This document shows, one piece after another, positions 24,494-32,428 of a stretch of DNA of 64,000 nucleotides. The DNA comes from VRUE01 sp963822295 (GTDB lineage Bacteria; Actinomycetota; Thermoleophilia; Solirubrobacterales; 70-9). Where the stretch lies: positions 620,001 to 684,000 of the forward strand of contig CAWGHD010000002.1 of the NCBI GenBank assembly GCA_963822295.1, in the 5' to 3' direction. The notes below the pieces were generated by a model that had not been told where the DNA came from, ran no database searches, and saw only the letters and a program-made list of their open reading frames with translations. The position numbers and the translations under genes are program-made. The number at the start of each line of letters is the position of its first letter. Positions within the stretch are counted from its first letter, which is position 1.

Positions 24494-26514
24494 GCGAGAA
24501 GCGAGACAGATCGGAGGGCGCGGAGCCGTTGCTCGAGGGCATCGACTCGCCGCTCGACCTGCACGGGCTCGACGACGACCGGCTGCAGCAGGTCGCGCAG
24601 GAGATGCGCGACTACATCATCGACACGATCGGGGAGATCGGCGGCCACTTCGGCGCCAACCTCGGCACCTGCGAGCTGGCGGTCGCGCTGCACAGCATGC
24701 TCGAGTCGCCGCGCGACAAGGTCCTCTGGGACGTCGGCCACCAGGCCTACCCGCACAAGATCCTCACCGGCCGCCGCGAGGAGCTGCCGACGATCCGCCA
24801 GTACGAGGGCCTCGCTCCCTTCTGCTCGGTCTTCGAGTCCGAGCACGACATCATGGGCGCCGGCCACGCCTCGACCTCGATCGGCTACGCGGTCGGCCTC
24901 AAGGAGGCGATGCGCAAGGGGATCGGCGAGGACGGCAGGGTCGCGGCCGTAATAGGCGACGGGGCGCTGACCGGCGGGGTCGCATACGAGGCGCTGCACG
25001 CCGCGGGCGGCCTCCAGACCCCGGTGGTGATCGTCCTCAACGACAACGGGATGTCGATATCGCCCAACGTCGGCGCGCTCTCCCGCTACTTCAACCGGGT
25101 CCGCCTCAACCCGCGCCTCTACCACGCCCGCGAGGGGGTCGAGGACCGCCTCACCAAGCTGCCGCTCGGGCTCGGCAAGCGGATCGAGCGCCTCGGGCCG
25201 GAGATCAAGTCCGCGATCAAGGCCTACTGGGCGCCGGGCCTCTTCTTCGAGGAGCTGGACCTCGCCTACATGGGGGTGATCGACGGCCACGACGTCGGCG
25301 CGCTGCGCGCTGCGCTGCAGGAGGCCTTCGACGCCGATCGCCCGGTCGTCGTCCACATCCACACGGTCAAGGGCAAGGGGTTCGCCCCCGCCGAGGAGGG
25401 CGGGCTGGAGGGGATGGAGAAGTGGCACGCGGCGAAGCCGAAATCGATCGTCAACGGCTCTCCGGCGCCGAAGCCCGTCCCGGTCAAGGAGACCGACTCA
25501 CCCGAGACGATCGCCCCCGAGCTCCTCGAGAAGCCGCCCGCGGCGGGCTCGCCTCCCCAGTACACGCAGGTCTTCGGTGACGCGATCGTCGCTGAGGCGC
25601 GGCGCGACCCGCGGGTGATCGGGATCACCGCGGCGATGGCGGGGGGGACCGGCCTGCAGAAGCTCGCCGACCAGGTCCCCGAGCAGTACTACGACGTCGG
25701 CATCGCCGAGCAGAACGCCGTCCTGCTCGCCTCCGGCCTCGCGATCCAGGGCGCGAAGCCGGTCTGCGCGATCTACTCGACCTTCCTCCAGCGCGCCTAC
25801 GACCAGATCATCCACGACGTCTGCCTGCAGGAGCTCGACGTCACCTTCGCGATGGACAGGGCGGGGCTGGTCGGCGACGACGGGCCGACCCATCACGGCG
25901 CCTTCGACGTCTCCTACTTCCGGCCGATCCCCAACGTGGTCGTGATGGCCCCGCGCGACGAGGCGATGCTCGTCGACATGCTGCGCACCGCGATCGCCCA
26001 CGACGGCCCGGCCGCGCTGCGCTACCCGCGCGGCGCCGCGGAGGGGGTCGAGCTCCCCGGCGAGGCGCGCGAGATCCCGATCGGGACCGGCGAGCTGCTC
26101 GAGAGCGGCGAGCGGGTGGCGCTGCTCGGCTACGGCTACGGCGTCACGGTCGCCCGCCAGGCCGCGCGGATCCTCGGCGACCACGACCTCAACCCGACGG
26201 TCGCCGACGCCCGCTTCGCCAAGCCCCTCGACGGCGAGCTGCTCGAGCGCCTCGCGCTCGAGCACGAGCTGGTCGTCACGATCGAGGAGAACGTGCTGCC
26301 GGGCGGCTTCGGCTCGGCGGTCCTCGAGCAGCTCGAGGACGCCTTCGCCGAGCGGCAGGGGGAGCGGGCCCGGGTGCTGCGGATCGGGCTCCCCGACCGC
26401 TACGTGACCCACGGCAAGCCGGCGCTCCTGCGCGAGGAGGTCGGCCTCACCGGGGACGCCGTGGCCGAGAAGGTCCTCGCCGCGCTGCGCTCCGGAGAGC
26501 CCGCCTTCAGCTGA
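24490..26514 (+). CDS. dxs: 1-deoxy-D-xylulose-5-phosphate synthase
   Basis: First enzyme of the MEP isoprenoid pathway; thiamine diphosphate-dependent condensation of pyruvate and glyceraldehyde 3-phosphate. The 674-residue length is slightly above typical. Motifs: VLWDVGHQAYPHK with the catalytic histidine, the ThDP motif GDGALTGG ... NDNGMS, and the transketolase-like GIAEQNAV and DRAGLVGDDGPTHHG. ATG overlaps ispA. An approximately 360-bp non-coding region with two hairpin repeats follows. Confidence 0.98.
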   Translation: MSEKRDRSEGAEPLLEGIDSPLDLHGLDDDRLQQVAQEMRDYIIDTIGEIGGHFGANLGTCELAVALHSMLESPRDKVLWDVGHQAYPHKILTGRREELPTIRQYEGLAPFCSVFESEHDIMGAGHASTSIGYAVGLKEAMRKGIGEDGRVAAVIGDGALTGGVAYEALHAAGGLQTPVVIVLNDNGMSISPNVGALSRYFNRVRLNPRLYHAREGVEDRLTKLPLGLGKRIERLGPEIKSAIKAYWAPGLFFEELDLAYMGVIDGHDVGALRAALQEAFDADRPVVVHIHTVKGKGFAPAEEGGLEGMEKWHAAKPKSIVNGSPAPKPVPVKETDSPETIAPELLEKPPAAGSPPQYTQVFGDAIVAEARRDPRVIGITAAMAGGTGLQKLADQVPEQYYDVGIAEQNAVLLASGLAIQGAKPVCAIYSTFLQRAYDQIIHDVCLQELDVTFAMDRAGLVGDDGPTHHGAFDVSYFRPIPNVVVMAPRDEAMLVDMLRTAIAHDGPAALRYPRGAAEGVELPGEAREIPIGTGELLESGERVALLGYGYGVTVARQAARILGDHDLNPTVADARFAKPLDGELLERLALEHELVVTIEENVLPGGFGSAVLEQLEDAFAERQGERARVLRIGLPDRYVTHGKPALLREEVGLTGDAVAEKVLAALRSGEPAFS

Positions 26515-26595
26515 TTCCGGGCCCGCCCCGGGGGAGCTTGAACCAAACCGCTCAATCCAGTACGCTGCCGCGGTCTCTTCAGTGACGAGCAGGAT

Positions 26596-26661
26596 CGCCC
26601 GGCCCCACGGTCGGGCGTATCTGGGGTTACTACAGGGAGAAGAGACGTGTATCTCTAGTAA
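26596..26661 (+). repeat. Hairpin/core element, copy 1
   Basis: A CGCCCG/CGGGCG stem (26596-26617) stands just before the 19-nt core CTGGGGTTACTACAGGGAG (26621-26639). Downstream, AGAGA (26641) can pair with TCTCT (26652), and TTACTA inside the core can pair with TAGTAA at 26656-26661. Over 36 bases it differs from copy 3 at only a few positions. Function unknown. Confidence 0.8.
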
Positions 26662-26708
26662 GCGGATCCGGCAGGCAGGCGGACCGCTGCCCGGAAACGG
26701 GCCCCAAA

Positions 26709-26745
26709 CAGAAGGCGCCCCGCCGGGGGAGGCGGGGCGCTTCTG
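26709..26745 (+). terminator. GC stem-loop framed by CAGAA/TTCTG (part of copy 2)
   Basis: CAGAAG then CGCCCCGCC, a short loop, and GGCGGGGCGCTTCTG form a 15-bp stem with one bulged G. It has terminator strength but no long T tract on either strand. The 3' arm runs directly into the conserved core of copy 2. It may terminate whatever is transcribed across copy 1. Confidence 0.6.
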
Positions 26746-26761
26746 GGGTTACTACAGGGAG
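26743..26761 (+). repeat. Hairpin/core element, copy 2 (19-nt core)
   Basis: Exact copy of the core CTGGGGTTACTACAGGGAG, preceded by the 26709-26745 stem. Unlike copies 1 and 3, the following GGAGAGACTAGG lacks the GTATCTCT half of the second hairpin, so only the first hairpin and the core are shared by all three. Confidence 0.85.
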
Positions 26762-26878
26762 GGAGAGACTAGGTGCCCATCCGCGGATGGTGATGCGGAG
26801 AGCAATGTCCTCAGGCATGAAATACCCAGTTATCCACCCCCCAAACCAACTTTCTGGAAAAAAACTTAAGCTGCCCGT

Positions 26879-27271
26879 ATGGAGGCGTCGAGCGGGCCGG
26901 AGCGGCTGAACCAGGAGGGCTTCGCGGAATTTGCCGCCCGTGCCGGCGAGAGCTCGCCCGTGGTGATGCTGAACCTGCTCTCGCTCAGGCCCGAGGGCGG
27001 CAAAGAGCGCTACCTGGAATATGCCGCCGCGGTCGCTCCCCTGCTGGAGCGGGCCGGCGGTCGGATCCTCTACGCGGGTGAGCCGGCGCTGCCGCTGCTG
27101 GGCGAGGACCGATGGGACCTCGTCGCCCTGGTCGAGTACCCGACCCGGCAGGCCTTCCTCGACATGACCGCCTCACCTGAGTATCAGGAGATCGCCCACC
27201 TCCGCACGGAGGCCCTGGTCAAGGGCGAGCTGCATCCGATGGACCTAGCGCCGGGCGGTCAGCCCCTTTAG
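26879..27271 (+). CDS. DUF1330-family protein
   Basis: A 130-residue soluble protein of the DUF1330/dimeric alpha-beta barrel type. Visible pattern: VVMLNLLSLR, GKERYLEYAAAVAPLLERAGG, WDLVALVEYPTRQAFLDMTASPEYQ. This family is widespread and functionally undefined; some related barrels bind small hydrophobic molecules. ATG start; its 3' end overlaps the convergent Lys/Ala-rich gene by 27 bases. Confidence 0.85.
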   Translation: MEASSGPERLNQEGFAEFAARAGESSPVVMLNLLSLRPEGGKERYLEYAAAVAPLLERAGGRILYAGEPALPLLGEDRWDLVALVEYPTRQAFLDMTASPEYQEIAHLRTEALVKGELHPMDLAPGGQPL

Positions 27272-27661
27272 GAGAACCTCCAGCGGCGAGTTCTGGGGGC
27301 CGTCGGCGAGGCCGTTGCGCAGGCTCCTCAGCTCGGTGGTCAGGTCGCCGACCCGATCGCCGAAGCTGCCGACCTCCTTGGCGGCCTTCGAGAGGTCCTG
27401 GGAGTGGACCTGGAATCGCCTCGGCTGAGGGAGCTTGACGCCCAGGATCCTGCTGCCGGAGCGCGCCGCTCCGAAAGCGATGCCGCCGGCTGCGCCGACC
27501 AGGGCGGCCCCTCCTGCGACCAGGGGCAGCTTCGAGCCGCCGCCGTTGTGTGCCGCCGTCGGTTTCGCCCGGGTTTTGGGTTTCGCCCTGGCTTTCGATT
27601 TCGCCGGGGTTTTCGCCCTGGCTTTCGATTTCGCTTTGGGTTTCGTCTTGGTCTGAGCCAT
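27245..27661 (-). CDS. Lys/Ala-rich-tailed membrane-associated protein
   Basis: A 138-residue protein of unknown function. Residues 1-36 repeat KAKSKARAK/KPKTRAKP units like the tails of histone H1-like proteins. A Gly/Ala-rich hydrophobic stretch (LPLVAGGAALVGAAGGIAFGA) follows. The remaining amphipathic helix includes DLSKAAKEVGSFGDRVGDLT. A basic tail next to a membrane segment could hold nucleic acid or acidic lipid near the membrane; this is inference. ATG start. Confidence 0.7.
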   Translation of the reverse strand: MAQTKTKPKAKSKARAKTPAKSKARAKPKTRAKPTAAHNGGGSKLPLVAGGAALVGAAGGIAFGAARSGSRILGVKLPQPRRFQVHSQDLSKAAKEVGSFGDRVGDLTTELRSLRNGLADGPQNSPLEVLLKGLTARR

Positions 27662-27730
27662 GTTCGTCTCCTCCGTTTCGCTCAGAACCCGTATTCCCCC
27701 GATTGGACAACCTAATCTCGGTAATGCGCG

Positions 27731-28117
27731 TTAGTGCAGTCTCTCCCTGTTCCCGGAGGGCGGCCGCGCGGGCATCCGGAACCAGATCCGGGTCTCGCCG
27801 GGGTTCGTGCCCCACTCCTCGACGAGGGAGTCGATGATCCGCAGCACGAGGGAGTTGTCGGTCCCCTCCCTGGCGCGGATGATCGCCCTGGTGCCCGGGC
27901 CGTGGTCGAAGACGACGCCTTCGATCTCGCCGCCGGCGAGCGTCAGGGTGAGGTCGATCGGTTCGGTGGCGCCGTGGGCGACGCTGATCGTCACCAGCTC
28001 GCTGACCACCGTCTTCAGGTCGGAGTAGGAGGTGCCGTCGAGTTGTTCCGCCAGGGGGCGGAGCCCCTGTCGCGCCTCGGACGGGGCCCGGACTGTCGGG
28101 TAAAGGCAGAGCCGCAC
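27731..28117 (-). CDS. HATPase-type anti-sigma regulatory factor-like protein
   Basis: A 128-residue protein with the compact GHKL/HATPase fold of SpoIIAB/RsbW-type switch kinases: YSDLKTVVSELVTISVAHG (helix with the N box), DLTLTLAGGEIEGVVFDHGPG (G1-like box) and LVLRIIDSLVEEWG. The usual asparagine of ELVTNAV is replaced (ELVTISV), so Mg-ATP binding may be altered. Start is GTG. No anti-sigma antagonist or sigma gene is adjacent. Confidence 0.75.
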   Translation of the reverse strand: MRLCLYPTVRAPSEARQGLRPLAEQLDGTSYSDLKTVVSELVTISVAHGATEPIDLTLTLAGGEIEGVVFDHGPGTRAIIRAREGTDNSLVLRIIDSLVEEWGTNPGETRIWFRMPARPPSGNRERLH

Positions 28118-28315
28118 ACCTGAGGACTACCCGGCCGACGTCGCGCCGACCACACAGCTTTGCTCGACCAGACCGGGCGCCGGATAGGGCCGAGGAACCT
28201 CTCAAGGTCCGGAAATTGCATGGAAACGCTTCGACAACGGCGCATCGACGGCCTCTCCGTATAACGGCTGCCGTGCTTGGCCGCCCGGCTGGGCCAGTCG
28301 ATTGAAAGGAAGCAG

Positions 28316-28834
28316 ATGAGTCACCCCAGACGGCGTTTCCCGCGCAATTCCGCGGTTCTCACCCTGGTCGTTGCCCTGGCATTGCTGGGCATGACCTCCG
28401 TGATCGCCTTTGCCAAGCCGAGCAAGAACCCCCCCGGAGCCAATGGCACGGTGAAGATCGACGGTGTCGATTTCGACAGCCATCCCGACAACGAGCCGCA
28501 TATCGGCTGCGTCTTCGAGGTGGACTTCTACGGATTCGACCAGGGCGCCTACCAGGCCGAGGTCAACTTCCAGGTCTGGCCCCCCAGCGGGCAGTTCCGG
28601 ACGATCGACCCGCTCGAAAGGGACTTCTCCGTCTTCGTGGGCGAGGACCCCGCCGGCGGCGGCACCGACCTCGACGCGCAGATGGTGTACGACCTGAACA
28701 TGGACGTGTTCGCCTCGGAGCGCCACCCGCAGCAGGGCTTCCACGTCAAGGTCACCGTGCTCGCCCCGGGCGCGGACGGCAAGATCGCAAAGAAGTCCAA
28801 GGTCTTCTGGCTCGAAGACTGCATCGATCCCTGA
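28316..28834 (+). CDS. Secreted hypothetical protein
   Basis: A 172-residue exported protein. ATG 28316 follows AAGGA at five bases and gives an arginine-rich start and hydrophobic core (AVLTLVVALALLGM), with cleavage near AFA-KPSK. The mature part is beta-rich (TVKIDGVDFDSHPDN, CVFEVDFYGFDQG) with cysteines in HIGCVFEV and WLEDCIDP that may pair. Function unknown; no enzyme motif. A strong terminator follows. Confidence 0.8.
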   Translation: MSHPRRRFPRNSAVLTLVVALALLGMTSVIAFAKPSKNPPGANGTVKIDGVDFDSHPDNEPHIGCVFEVDFYGFDQGAYQAEVNFQVWPPSGQFRTIDPLERDFSVFVGEDPAGGGTDLDAQMVYDLNMDVFASERHPQQGFHVKVTVLAPGADGKIAKKSKVFWLEDCIDP

Positions 28835-28856
28835 GCCTGGGACCGATCTCGATCGA

Positions 28857-28892
28857 AAAGCCCTCCGTCGCATGCGCGGCGGGGGGCTTTTT
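28857..28892 (+). terminator. Rho-independent terminator
   Basis: A 15-pair stem (28857-28871 with 28876-28890, two G-T pairs), a four-base loop ATGC and a run of five T. It lies 22 bases after the secreted-protein gene and is the clearest intrinsic terminator in the window. The reverse strand offers an A/T tract too, so it may also serve the convergent gene at 28915. Confidence 0.9.
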
Positions 28893-28914
28893 CTTGCCCA
28901 CGACTGGTCGGCTT

Positions 28915-29151
28915 TCAGCCCGGGATGTCGATCCAGCGCACGATCAGCCCGTCGCGCACCTCGTGAAAGGCGGGTGGGGCCGGGGGAGGGTCGGTGGCCA
29001 GGAGGGCGATCACCTCGTCCCGCCCGTGCAGGTCCTCCTCCACCGCGGTCGTCCAATGGACATCGGGGTCGAGCAGCCGCTCCAGCCGGTCCCAGTCGCG
29101 CCGCTCGATCGTGGCGAGCACATCACCGACCGCGGGCACCTGCTCCGCCAC
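28915..29151 (-). CDS. Small SnoaL/NTF2-like protein
   Basis: A 78-residue protein resembling the first half of a SnoaL-like domain: DVLATIERRDWDRLERLLDPDVHW, then HGRDEVIALL and VRDGLIVRWIDIPG. SnoaL folds usually exceed 100 residues, so this is a short version. GTG start. Convergent with the preceding gene across the terminator. No catalytic assignment. Confidence 0.65.
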   Translation of the reverse strand: MAEQVPAVGDVLATIERRDWDRLERLLDPDVHWTTAVEEDLHGRDEVIALLATDPPPAPPAFHEVRDGLIVRWIDIPG

Positions 29152-29264
29152 GACAGATCAGAGGTGGAATCGGGTGAGCCGGAGGATGAGCCTGAGCCTC
29201 ATCGCGAGCATCTTATGCCCCGGCCCCACAACCAAAAATCCACTGGTACTCTCGTTCACAGGGT

Positions 29265-32033
29265 ATGTCTGGCGGAAGCCGCATCAGACGAACCACGCCG
29301 TTGCTTCTCACCGCCCTTGCCCTGCTCCTCTGCGCCGCACCCGCCATCGCGACGCCGAGCCCGGACGCTCCGAAGAAGGCGCTCGTCGTGCGCCAGATCG
29401 ACGGCCTCGCCGGCGCGATCTCACGCGCCGGCCAGCTGCCGGCGCCGCTGCGCGCCAGGCTCGCCGCCACCACCCGTTCCTCGACTCGCGGCCTGAAGCC
29501 GAAGAACGCCTGCCGCGCCTTCGGCCGCCTGCGCGGCGTGCAGAACGCGATCGCCAAACGAGCGGGTCGCAGGGTGAGCTTGGTGAAGCTGGCCGCGCGC
29601 GTCTCGAGGGCGCGCAACCTGCTGCTGCTCTTCAGGCCCGCCAGAAAAGGCTGCGGTGGGCCGGCGACCGTCGCCGTGGACCCCGGGCTGAAGCCGGTGG
29701 CGAAGGCGCTGCCCAAGATGCGCGGGGCGAAACGCCCGCTGGCCCGTGTCGAGGGATCGAACGGGGACGGGGCCGACTTCGTCGCCGACGAGATCGTGGT
29801 CATGGCGACGCGCGGGGAGCTCAAACCGATTCTGCGGCGCCTGAGGGGGGTGCTGCTGAAAACCGTCGACGTCCCGGGCGACCCGGCCGACATCCACCTG
29901 ATCCGGATCAGGCGCCCGGGCAAAGTCGCGGGGCTGGCGTCCGACGTGGGCAGGCTCTCGAAAACGAAAGGGACCAGCACGCTCGTCTCCTCCCAGCAGG
30001 GCCTCGGGACGCTCGCCGCCGTCGCGGACGAGGCGGCGCGTGGCGGCGACGTCGGGATCAACTGGATCGGCGCGGGCGATTCCTTCGTCGACGGCTCCAC
30101 CCGCGACGCGGCGGCTGGGCCCGAGCGCTTCAGCGTCCTCAGCGGCGGCTGGTCCTCGAACGCCTACAACTGGGTCCAGATGGCCGGCTCGGGGCCGCAG
30201 AACACCGGCGTCGCCCCCTCCTGGACCCTGCTCGCCAAACTCAACCGCCTGCAGCCGAGCTCGATCCGCGTCGGCATCCTCGACATGGGCTTCGCGACGC
30301 GCACCAACGGCGACATGCAGCCCGACATGATCGCGCGCTCGAACGTGCCCGGCGCCGACGCGATAGGGACGAAAAACCTGCTCGGCTGCGGCGGGGGCAA
30401 CCCCTGCCTCTGGCACGGGACCGCGGTCCACAACGCGGCGATGGGCGTGGCGGACAACGGGATCGGCGCCGCGGGCCCGGCCGGCCCGGTGGCGCGGCCG
30501 GTCCTGGTCTTCACGCTCTACGACTTCTTCACCAGCATGAGCGCGACGCTGATCGGGGCAGCGGAGGGGGCCCGCGTGCTGAACATGAGCTACAGCGCCG
30601 ACGTCCCCGCCGCCTTCTCCTGGTCGGTCGCGCCCTTCGAGCTGACCACGGCGGCGATACGGGCGGGCGGGGTGCTGCTGTTCGCGGCCGCCGGCAACAG
30701 CGCCCAGGACGTCGACGCCACCGACTGCTTCGTCTTCTGCTGGGAGGAGACGCTGCACACCCCCTGTGAGAACGTCGGCGTGATCTGCGTCGGGGCGACG
30801 GACAGGATCGGCGTGGCGCCCGCCTGCTATTCGAACTGGGGCTCCGACGGGGCCGTCGACCTCTGGGCGCCGGGGACCGTGCTCGTCGGCGGGGCCCCCG
30901 ACACCAGCGGCGGCGTCCAGGCCACGAACGGGACGAGCGTGGCCTCGCCGTTCGCCGCCGGCGTGACCGCGCTGGCCTGGGCCGGATCGCCGTCCGCCAG
31001 CGCCAACCAGGTCGAGCGGGCCGTCCGCGACCACACCCGCAGGGGTGACAGCGGCGACAAAAACTGCAAAGGCAACGATGTCGACCGCCACACGGCCAAC
31101 CGCTTCATCGACGGGTTGGCGACGATCAAGGACCTGCTGCCGAGGGACGTGGAGATCCGCCAGCCCGCCGACGGCACGACGGTCCGCCGCGGCGCGCCGC
31201 TGAGCTTCGAGGGATTCGTCTACGACGACGATCGGGGCGCCGCGACCCTGAGCTGGACCCGCAGCGGCAGCCCGACCCCGATCGGCACGACGGCGACCTT
31301 CTCCAAAATCGACCTGCCGGCCGGCACCCACGACATCACCCTGACCGCCACCTTCCCCGGCGGGGAGACCCAGACCGACCAGGTGCGGGTCACGATCACG
31401 AACGACGCTCCGCGGGTCGAGATCACCTCGCCGGCCGACGGCGCCTCCTTCTTCAAAGCGCAGACCGCCACCTTCCGGGGCCAGAGCGTCGACATCAACG
31501 AGCCGGGGCTGACGCTGGCGGACTCGCAGGTGAGCTGGCACCTCGACGGCAATCCCACGCCCTTCGCCACCGGCCACACGGTGATGCGGGCGATGTCCGA
31601 CCTCGCGGCCGGCCCGCACACGATCACCCTCCGCGGCAGCGACGGGGTGGAGACGGCGGAGGCGTCGATCACGATCACCGTGCAGAACAACCCGCTCGAC
31701 CTGCCGCCGACGGTGACGATCAACACGCCCACCGCCAGCCAGCAGTTCTTCGTCACCGGCAACGACGGCGGGGGCGATTTCGCAAACGTCGCCTTCAACA
31801 CCACCGCCTCAGATCCCGAACTGGACCCGCTCACCTACTCGTGGAGCGACCGGATCAACAACGGCGCCCCGCAGGCCCTCGCGACCGTGCTCGCCGACCC
31901 GACCCTGAAGCTCTACTGGCAGCACCCCGATCCCTGCTCGGACTCCCAGCACGACGTCACGGTCACCGTCTCCGACGGGACGACCACGGCCTCCGACACG
32001 GTCAGGGTGTTCATCGACCGCGGACCCTGCTGA
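29265..32033 (+). CDS. Secreted subtilisin-like serine protease with Ig-like repeats
   Basis: A 922-residue exported S8-family protease. Signal peptide residues 1-29 (LLLTALALLLCAAPAIA). An N-terminal prodomain-like region (to about 250) precedes the catalytic domain with D340 (GILDMGF), H384 (WHGTAVHNAA), N in AAAGNS and S558 (NGTSVASP). The last 300 residues are three Ig/cadherin-like beta domains (PADGTTVRRG, SPADGASFFK, TVTINTPTASQQF). HGTAV and GTSVA replace the usual HGTHV and GTSMA. No membrane anchor or sortase signal is visible, so it is probably released or held by the repeats. Followed at once by a hairpin and repeat copy 3. Confidence 0.93.
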   Translation: MSGGSRIRRTTPLLLTALALLLCAAPAIATPSPDAPKKALVVRQIDGLAGAISRAGQLPAPLRARLAATTRSSTRGLKPKNACRAFGRLRGVQNAIAKRAGRRVSLVKLAARVSRARNLLLLFRPARKGCGGPATVAVDPGLKPVAKALPKMRGAKRPLARVEGSNGDGADFVADEIVVMATRGELKPILRRLRGVLLKTVDVPGDPADIHLIRIRRPGKVAGLASDVGRLSKTKGTSTLVSSQQGLGTLAAVADEAARGGDVGINWIGAGDSFVDGSTRDAAAGPERFSVLSGGWSSNAYNWVQMAGSGPQNTGVAPSWTLLAKLNRLQPSSIRVGILDMGFATRTNGDMQPDMIARSNVPGADAIGTKNLLGCGGGNPCLWHGTAVHNAAMGVADNGIGAAGPAGPVARPVLVFTLYDFFTSMSATLIGAAEGARVLNMSYSADVPAAFSWSVAPFELTTAAIRAGGVLLFAAAGNSAQDVDATDCFVFCWEETLHTPCENVGVICVGATDRIGVAPACYSNWGSDGAVDLWAPGTVLVGGAPDTSGGVQATNGTSVASPFAAGVTALAWAGSPSASANQVERAVRDHTRRGDSGDKNCKGNDVDRHTANRFIDGLATIKDLLPRDVEIRQPADGTTVRRGAPLSFEGFVYDDDRGAATLSWTRSGSPTPIGTTATFSKIDLPAGTHDITLTATFPGGETQTDQVRVTITNDAPRVEITSPADGASFFKAQTATFRGQSVDINEPGLTLADSQVSWHLDGNPTPFATGHTVMRAMSDLAAGPHTITLRGSDGVETAEASITITVQNNPLDLPPTVTINTPTASQQFFVTGNDGGGDFANVAFNTTASDPELDPLTYSWSDRINNGAPQALATVLADPTLKLYWQHPDPCSDSQHDVTVTVSDGTTTASDTVRVFIDRGPC

Positions 32034-32046
32034 GGGACCCCGACAA

Positions 32047-32080
32047 CAGAAAACGCCCCCCGGGGAGGGGGGCGTTTCTG
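32047..32080 (+). terminator. GC stem-loop framed by CAGAAA/TTTCTG (part of copy 3)
   Basis: CAGAAA-CGCCCCCC, loop, GGGGGGCGTTTCTG form a 14-bp stem with one bulged A, 13 bases after the subtilase stop. The TTT on the 3' side and AAAA on the 5' side would allow weak bidirectional termination. Its 3' arm runs directly into the 19-nt core. Confidence 0.75.
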
Positions 32081-32113
32081 GGGTTACTACAGGGAGGAGA
32101 GATATGTATCTCT
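32078..32113 (+). repeat. Hairpin/core element, copy 3
   Basis: Core CTGGGGTTACTACAGGGAG at 32078-32096 is identical to the two copies after dxs. It is followed by a perfect hairpin AGAGATA-TG-TATCTCT (32098-32113), which corresponds to the looser AGAGA/TCTCT pair of copy 1. The changes from copy 1 preserve the pairing, which hints at selection on structure. Confidence 0.85.
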
Positions 32114-32428
32114 ATATATGTGGATCAGTGGGAGGTAGGTCGGGCCCTGAAATGCCGTCGGTGCGAAATTGTGGGAAGCAATCTCGCTATGTCTACGGCG
32201 CGGAACCCAACCGGAAAGACTTGGTGCTCATCGGCCTCCTACGTGAATCCTTGAATCAGAATACGAACGTATGTGCGATTCGTGTGTGATTCGGGTCACA
32301 GAGTCCGCTTCCCAAGCGGCCCTTCGACTGGTGTAGGAGAGGATGCTACCTAATTTTAAGCATCAAGTAAAGGGTCCCTGGAAATCGCCTAAATATCGCT
32401 CCCGCGGGGCGCAGGTACCGTTCCCAGC

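Larger units (their letters stand above)
26515..26878. other. Non-coding region with two hairpin/core elements and further stem-loops
   Basis: No convincing gene. It holds two of the three 19-nt core elements (26621 and 26743) and several stems. AGCGG/CCGCT with TCCG/CGGA spans 26661-26688; GCCCG-GAAA-CGGGC spans 26689-26702; the long GC stem 26709-26745 follows; CCATCCGCGGATGG at 26777-26790 is a perfect palindrome. TTATCCACC at 26831 is one base off a DnaA box, but alone. The density of stems suggests a structured transcript. Confidence 0.6.
32034..32428. other. Non-coding region carrying element copy 3
   Basis: About 395 bases without a supported gene, noticeably richer in A/T than its surroundings. 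It opens with the CAGAAA...TTTCTG stem and core copy 3. Further in, 32163-32187 can fold as GCGA.AUUG / CAAU.UCGC with a seven-base loop, and ATACG/CGTAT arms lie near 32258-32270. A 61-codon frame from 32104 starts just after the core, but has no protein-like character. Ends near the GTG of tlyA. Confidence 0.55.

Noticed and set aside
26831..26839. DnaA-box-like TTATCCACC
   Set aside because: Single, one mismatch from consensus and without a cluster or origin genes nearby.
26582..26869. 95-codon frame across core copies 1 and 2
   Set aside because: It runs through stable stems and palindromes, has no matching translation between the two copies, and lacks a ribosome site.
32104..32289. 61-codon frame starting just after core copy 3 (ATGTATCTC...)
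   Set aside because: GGGAGGAG before the ATG looks like a ribosome site, but the equivalent frame in copy 1 stops after three codons and copy 2 differs, so coding is not conserved.
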